Source of the DNA: Candidatus Rokuibacteriota bacterium
Lineage (GTDB): Bacteria; Methylomirabilota; Methylomirabilia; Rokubacteriales; CSP1-6
Direction of reading: 5' to 3'
Assembly: GCA_003221595.1 (NCBI GenBank)
Contig: QHSM01000284.1
Location: forward strand, 1-9,564
DNA: 9,564 nt
A program made the translations under genes and the position numbers. Below the pieces are notes generated by a model. It had not been told where the DNA came from. It searched no databases and saw nothing but the letters and a program-made list of their open reading frames with translations. This document shows, in pieces, positions 5,680-9,564 of this stretch. How positions within the stretch are numbered: the stretch's first letter is position 1; every line of letters starts with the position of its first letter.

Positions 5680-6858
5680 TCAGGCCTCCACCGACCGTGC
5701 GAAGTCGGCCTTGGCCGCTTCGTACACCTCGCGGGTGCCCGTGGCGACACTCGCCCAGCTGAAGTGGGCTTCCACGCGGCGCCGGCCCGCCTGCCCCATG
5801 GCGCGCCGTCGCCCGGGATCGTCGAGCAGCCCGCGAATCGCCGCGGCGAGCGCATCCGGACGCGCCGGCTCGACGAGCAGACCCGTCGTGCCGTCCTCGA
5901 CCACCTCGAGAATGCCGCCGACCGCAGAGGCGACGACCGGCGTCTCGCACGCCATCGCCTCGAGGTTGATCAGACCGAACGGCTCGTACACCGACGGACA
6001 CACGAAGACCGCCGCGTGGCTGTAGAGCTGCACCACCTCGACGACCGGGATCATCTCGCCGATCCACACGACGTTCGGGTGCTCCGGGAGCCTGCGCTTG
6101 AGACGGGCCTCGATCTCCGGCGTGTCGGGGGCCGACGCGCAGAGTACGACCTGCACGCCGGCCGGAAGCTTCGGGGCCGCCTCGAGCAGGTGGAAGATCC
6201 CCTTCTGGTCCGTGATGCGTCCGACGAAGAGCACGTACGGCTCGCGCACGCCCCGGCGCGCCAGGACGTCCTTCGCCTCGGTGCGACGGAACAGGTCGGG
6301 GTCGATGCCGTTGTGGAGGACGACCACCCGGTCGGGATCGACGCGGAAGTGGGCCAGGATGTCCTGGCGCATCTGGCGAGAGACCGCGATGACGCGATCG
6401 GCCGCCTCCACCGCCGTCTTCTCGATCCAGCTCGAGAGCAGATAGCCGCTGCCGAGCTGGTCGGCCTTCCAGGGCCGGAGCGGCTCCATGCTGTGCAGGG
6501 TCACGCAGAGCGGAATCCGGTGGAGCGTGCGGATCCAGAGGCCGGCCATGTCCGCGTACCAGGTGTGCGCGTGGGCGACGTCGGCATCGACCGGATCGCG
6601 GGCCATCGCCAGCGCGATCGAGAGCGTCTCGAGCGCGGGCGCGTAGCGAGGCCCGTCCTTCCCGGGCCCCACGCGGTCCCAGGGGGTGTAGCCTCGCACA
6701 GAGACCGCGGCGGCCGCCTCGGCCGGGGAGCGCTCACCGAAGCAGCGCACCTCCACCGCCATGAGCCGGCTGAGCGCCTGCGCGAGCTGACCGACGACGA
6801 CCCCCGCCCCGCCGTAGATGTGCGGCGGATACTCGCGGGTCAACAGGAGCGCTTTCAC
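5680..6858 (-). CDS. glgA: GT4 glycosyltransferase, glycogen / alpha-maltose-1-phosphate synthase type
   Basis: Transfers glucose from a nucleotide sugar, either to glycogen or to glucose-1-phosphate giving maltose-1-phosphate (GlgM activity). The 392-residue length and the signature strings match the Corynebacterium-type GlgA/GlgM family: TREYPPHIYGGAGVVV with the substrate-loop glycines 16-17, HAHTWYADMAG at 96-106, the HSMEPLRPWKADQLGSGY segment at 122-139, VGRITDQKG with Arg214 and Lys219 for the phosphate, and the EPFGLINLE clade motif with Glu292 and Glu300. Two Rossmann folds are expected, with no signal peptide or membrane span. It starts at a GTG whose last two bases belong to the TGA of the response regulator (GTGA, 4-nt overlap), so translation is probably coupled. 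The choice between GlgA and GlgM reactions cannot be made here; other trehalose/GlgE pathway genes are not in the window. Confidence 0.92.
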   Translation of the reverse strand: MKALLLTREYPPHIYGGAGVVVGQLAQALSRLMAVEVRCFGERSPAEAAAAVSVRGYTPWDRVGPGKDGPRYAPALETLSIALAMARDPVDADVAHAHTWYADMAGLWIRTLHRIPLCVTLHSMEPLRPWKADQLGSGYLLSSWIEKTAVEAADRVIAVSRQMRQDILAHFRVDPDRVVVLHNGIDPDLFRRTEAKDVLARRGVREPYVLFVGRITDQKGIFHLLEAAPKLPAGVQVVLCASAPDTPEIEARLKRRLPEHPNVVWIGEMIPVVEVVQLYSHAAVFVCPSVYEPFGLINLEAMACETPVVASAVGGILEVVEDGTTGLLVEPARPDALAAAIRGLLDDPGRRRAMGQAGRRRVEAHFSWASVATGTREVYEAAKADFARSVEA

Positions 6859-8237
6859 GAGCGGTCGCTGCCCTCGGCGAGCCCGTCCTCGCGGCGCTCG
6901 AGCTTGCGCGCGACCGTGCGCACGTCGATGCCAAGGAGCTTCGCGGCCTGCGTCTTGTTGCCGCCGGTGATGCGCAGCGTCTCGTCGAGCAGGCGCTGCT
7001 CGACGTCGGCGAGCGGAGTCCCGATCAGCTCGAGGATCGCGTCGCGCGGCGGACGCTTCACGCCCATGACCTCTTCCGGCAGATCCTCGGCGTCGATCCG
7101 GTCCTTGCGGGCGAGCAGCACGCTGCGCTCGACGAGGTTCTCGAGCTCGCGCACGTTGCCGGGCCAGGCATAGGCCTCGAGGCGCTCCAGGGCCTCGGCG
7201 GTGAACCCGTCGAGCTTCCGGCCGTTCTTGGCGCTGTAAACGCGCAGGTAGTGCTGGGCGAGCACCCGGATGTCCTCGGGGCGCTCGCGCAGGGGCGGAA
7301 CGCGGACGGTGATGACGTTGAGCCGGTAGTACAGATCCTCGCGGAAGCGCTTGTCCTTCACCATCTCGGACAGGTCCTGATTGGTAGCGGCCAGGATCCG
7401 CACGTCGACTTGCAGCGTGCGCGTCCCGCCCAGACGCTCGAACTCACCCTCCTGGAGCACGCGCAGGATCTTGGGCTGCGTGACCAGCGACAGGTCGGCG
7501 ACCTCGTCGAGGAAGAGCGTGCCGCCGTTGGCCAGGTCGAAGCGGCCTTCCTTCCGGCTGCCGGCGCCGGTGAACGCGCCCTTCTCGTAGCCGAACAGCT
7601 CGGACTCGAGCAGCGTCTCGGGCAGCGCCGCGCAGTTGACGGCCACGAACGGGCCGCTGCGGCGCGCCGAGCGCTCGTGGATCGAGCGCGCCACCAGCTC
7701 CTTGCCCGTCCCGCTCTCACCCTGGATGAGGATGGTCGCAGAGCTGTCGGCGACCTGCTCGACCAGCGTCAGCATGCGCCGCCACGACGGGCTGGCCCCG
7801 ATCATCTGCCCCTTGGCGCGAAGGTCTTCCAGCTGCTTCTTGAGGGCTCGGTTCTGCTCGATCAGGTCACGCCGCTCGAGGGCCTTGTCGATGAGCTTGA
7901 TGAGCTGCTCGCGGCGAAACGGCTTGGTGAGGAAGTCGTAGGCGCCGTCCTTCATCGCCTTCACCGCTTCCTCGACGGTGCCGAAGGCGGTCAACAAGAT
8001 GACGTCGACGTCGGGCATGATCGCCTTGGCCGCTCGCAAAAGATCGAGGCCGGTCAGGCCCGGCATCCGGAGGTCGGTCACGATGAGGTCGATGCCGCCG
8101 GCCTGCACCCGCTCGAGCGCGGCGCGCCCGTCCGAGGCGAGCACCACGCGGTACCCCTCGCGCGTCAGCGTGCGCTCGAGGCTCTCGCGCAGCCCCGGAT
8201 CGTCGTCGGCGATCAGCAGCGTCGGCGGATCAGGCAT
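6855..8237 (-). CDS. NtrC-family sigma-54 response regulator
   Basis: A 460-residue activator of sigma-54 promoters, controlled by phosphorylation from the kinase encoded just upstream. The receiver domain spans 1-120, with acid pocket Asp11-Asp12, phospho-acceptor Asp55 (VTDLRMPG), Thr83 and Lys105. The AAA+ domain spans about 143-385, with Walker A GESGTGKE at 173-180, the sigma-54 contact loop GAFTGA at 220-225, Walker B FLDE at 242-245, and a sensor/arginine-finger region around LPPLRERPEDI-like residues at 313-323. A Fis-type helix-turn-helix spans about 413-446 (GNKTQAAKLLGIDVRTVARK). All functional residues are intact. The ATG at 8237 overlaps the end of the kinase gene by 8 nt. The frame continues upstream opposite the kinase coding frame and is not used. 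Its target promoters are unknown; I found no convincing -24/-12 element in the window. Confidence 0.95.
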   Translation of the reverse strand: MPDPPTLLIADDDPGLRESLERTLTREGYRVVLASDGRAALERVQAGGIDLIVTDLRMPGLTGLDLLRAAKAIMPDVDVILLTAFGTVEEAVKAMKDGAYDFLTKPFRREQLIKLIDKALERRDLIEQNRALKKQLEDLRAKGQMIGASPSWRRMLTLVEQVADSSATILIQGESGTGKELVARSIHERSARRSGPFVAVNCAALPETLLESELFGYEKGAFTGAGSRKEGRFDLANGGTLFLDEVADLSLVTQPKILRVLQEGEFERLGGTRTLQVDVRILAATNQDLSEMVKDKRFREDLYYRLNVITVRVPPLRERPEDIRVLAQHYLRVYSAKNGRKLDGFTAEALERLEAYAWPGNVRELENLVERSVLLARKDRIDAEDLPEEVMGVKRPPRDAILELIGTPLADVEQRLLDETLRITGGNKTQAAKLLGIDVRTVARKLERREDGLAEGSDRS

Positions 8238-9534
8238 GCGCCGGCCTCTTGATCGGCAGCCGGATCGTGAACGTCGCGCCGTGGTCCCGTCGATTCGCCC
8301 ACCGGATCTCGCCGCCGTGCTCCTCGGCGATCTGGCGCGTGATCGAGAGGCCGAGGCCGGTTCCCTGGGGCTTGGTGGTGAAGAACTGCTCGAACAGCCG
8401 CGGCCCGACGTCGACGGGGATGCCGGCGCCCGTGTCGGACACCGCGATCTCGGCCGCGTCACCGTCGAAGCGGCTCGCGATCGTCAGCTCACCGCCGCTG
8501 GACAGCGCCTCGAGCCCGTTCTTCACGAGGTTCAGGACCGCCTGGCGCAGGAGGCCGCGATCGATCTCCATCACCGGCACCTTCGGATCGACCTCGACGC
8601 GCACGGTGAGCCCCTGGTGCGTCGCGACCGGACGGATGAACTCGGCCAGCTCCTGCACGAGATGGTTGACCGACTCCTCCTCGAAGTGCGGACGCGGAAA
8701 CCGGGCGAAGGCCAGGTACTCCTCGGTCAGCGCGTCGAGCGTCGTGACCTGGTCGCGGATGGCGGTGATGAGCGCCACCGCGTCCTTCATCTCCGCGTCG
8801 CTGTGCTCGCGGACGATGTCCTCCAGCATCTGGGCGTTCAGCTCGATGGCGCTGATCGGGTTGCGCACCTCGTGCGCGATCCGGAGCGAGAGGCGCCCCA
8901 CGGTCGCCATGCGCTCGGCCACGACCAGCTCCCGCTGGGCCGTCTGCAGCCGGCTGAGCGTGCCGGTGAGCTCGTCGTTCAGCCGCTCGACCTCGCCGCG
9001 CGCCCGCCGCTCGCGGTCGGCGACCAGCCCCAGGGTCATGGCCGGCAGCCCCGCCAGGGCCGCGACGATCAGGGGAGGTGTCCAGCCGACCCACGGCGGA
9101 ATCAGGACGGTCGACAGGGCGTAGAGCCCGCCCGCCACCACCGTGGCGCCGAGTCCCACCCAGGGGCCGAAGTAGTAGGCGTTGACCACGACGAGCGGAA
9201 AGAACAGCAGATAGAAGACGCTGTCGCCGCCGCCGGTAAGGCACAGAAGGACGAAGACCAGGAGCAGGTCGATCGCCAGCGCGCCGACGAAGTACGTACC
9301 GGTAGCGCGTGGATTGACCGTCACGAGCGCGAAGATGCCCACCTTGTAGGCAAAGAACCAGAAGACGAGCCAGTAGAGGTCGATCCGATGCCGCGGCCGC
9401 AGCGGAAAGAGACCGAGAGCGGTCAGGCCGCCGACCATGACGACCGCCAGGAGGACCGCGAAGACTCGCTCGTCGCGCTCCAGCAGACGAAAGCTGGCAT
9501 GCCATGGTTTCCGCTCGACGACAGTCGCGGCCAT
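8230..9534 (-). CDS. membrane sensor histidine kinase
   Basis: A 434-residue sensor that autophosphorylates and passes phosphate to the adjacent NtrC-type regulator. About six hydrophobic spans fill residues 24-171 (near 24-43, 54-72, 82-100, 106-121, 126-145 and 153-171) with only short loops, so the signal is probably sensed within or near the membrane. A coiled-coil linker covers 172-210. The H box RIAHEVRNPISAI has His221. The catalytic domain shows the N box around NLVKNGLEAL (Asn335 and Asn339), G1 DTGAGIP at 367-373, an F box (FEQFFTTK) and G2 GTGLGLS at 391-397. There is no PAS or HAMP domain. The start ATG at 9534 lacks a proper Shine-Dalgarno, and a TATAGT hexamer lies 10 nt before it. 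The signal is unknown. It is the first gene of the five-gene minus-strand cluster. Confidence 0.94.
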   Translation of the reverse strand: MAATVVERKPWHASFRLLERDERVFAVLLAVVMVGGLTALGLFPLRPRHRIDLYWLVFWFFAYKVGIFALVTVNPRATGTYFVGALAIDLLLVFVLLCLTGGGDSVFYLLFFPLVVVNAYYFGPWVGLGATVVAGGLYALSTVLIPPWVGWTPPLIVAALAGLPAMTLGLVADRERRARGEVERLNDELTGTLSRLQTAQRELVVAERMATVGRLSLRIAHEVRNPISAIELNAQMLEDIVREHSDAEMKDAVALITAIRDQVTTLDALTEEYLAFARFPRPHFEEESVNHLVQELAEFIRPVATHQGLTVRVEVDPKVPVMEIDRGLLRQAVLNLVKNGLEALSSGGELTIASRFDGDAAEIAVSDTGAGIPVDVGPRLFEQFFTTKPQGTGLGLSITRQIAEEHGGEIRWANRRDHGATFTIRLPIKRPAHA

Positions 9535-9544
9535 CTCTTCGCCG

Positions 9545-9553
9545 ACTATAGCA
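9545..9553 (-). promoter_or_regulatory. extended -10 element for the sensor kinase operon
   Basis: On the minus strand TGCTATAGT reads as an extended -10 (TGN then five of six TATAAT matches). It ends 10 nt before the kinase ATG, so the leader would be only about 3-4 nt. The -35 region would lie beyond the window edge. Confidence 0.4.
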
Positions 9554-9564
9554 TTGCGGCCAAT

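Noticed and set aside
5764..7173. Plus-strand frame of 469 codons
   Set aside because: It is the shadow of the glycosyltransferase and the end of the response regulator; it is low-complexity His/Arg/Asp-rich with no domain.
7251..8252. Plus-strand frame of 333 codons
   Set aside because: It is antisense to the AAA+ and receiver domains of the response regulator.
9495..9504. TGGCATGCCA palindrome
   Set aside because: It is inside the kinase coding sequence, is short, and has no second copy or regulatory context.

Overview
The window is GC-rich, densely packed bacterial DNA. Intergenic gaps are short, third codon positions are strongly G/C, and several genes start with GTG. The gene set is a stand-alone ATP-dependent DNA ligase, an HD-GYP protein with a large insertion, LexA, a TatB-like protein with a zinc-ribbon-like tail, an actinobacterial-style glycogen synthase, and an NtrC-type two-component pair. 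This fits an uncultivated soil or subsurface lineage such as Rokubacteria/Methylomirabilota or a deltaproteobacterium-like group. That placement is inference from gene content and composition. I see no mobile element, CRISPR array, tRNA or rRNA.

Layout. (1) 1-1500, minus: an ATP-dependent DNA ligase whose last codons lie beyond the left edge. (2) 1501-1575: a short divergent promoter region. (3) 1576-3501, plus: a GAF/HD-GYP signalling protein. (4) 3461-3640, minus: a 59-codon gene for a small single-span membrane protein, with a strong Shine-Dalgarno sequence, just downstream of lexA; its 3' end overlaps the HD-GYP gene tail to tail. (5) 3665-4303, minus: lexA. Its promoter at 4326-4354 carries a palindromic candidate operator unlike the LexA boxes I know. 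(6) 4396-9534, minus: five tightly spaced genes read in the order sensor kinase, sigma-54 response regulator, glycosyltransferase (GlgM/GlgA type), HAD-IIA phosphatase, TatB-like protein with a C-terminal Cys/His cluster.

How the genes fit together. The kinase and regulator overlap by 8 nt, and the regulator and glycosyltransferase by 4 nt. The phosphatase starts 5 nt after the glycosyltransferase, and the TatB-like gene follows after 25 nt, so this is probably one transcript. lexA has its own promoter and appears to form a separate SOS unit with the small membrane protein. Both carry the same AGGAGGACG ribosome-binding sequence, which no other gene here shows. The ligase, the HD-GYP gene and the kinase have no convincing Shine-Dalgarno but have a TANNNT -10-like hexamer 10-12 nt before the start codon, suggesting leaderless or near-leaderless transcripts.

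The most notable items are the lexA-linked small membrane protein, the candidate non-canonical LexA operator, the TatB-zinc-domain fusion, and the HD-GYP domain with about 115 extra residues between its HD pair and the next metal-binding histidine.
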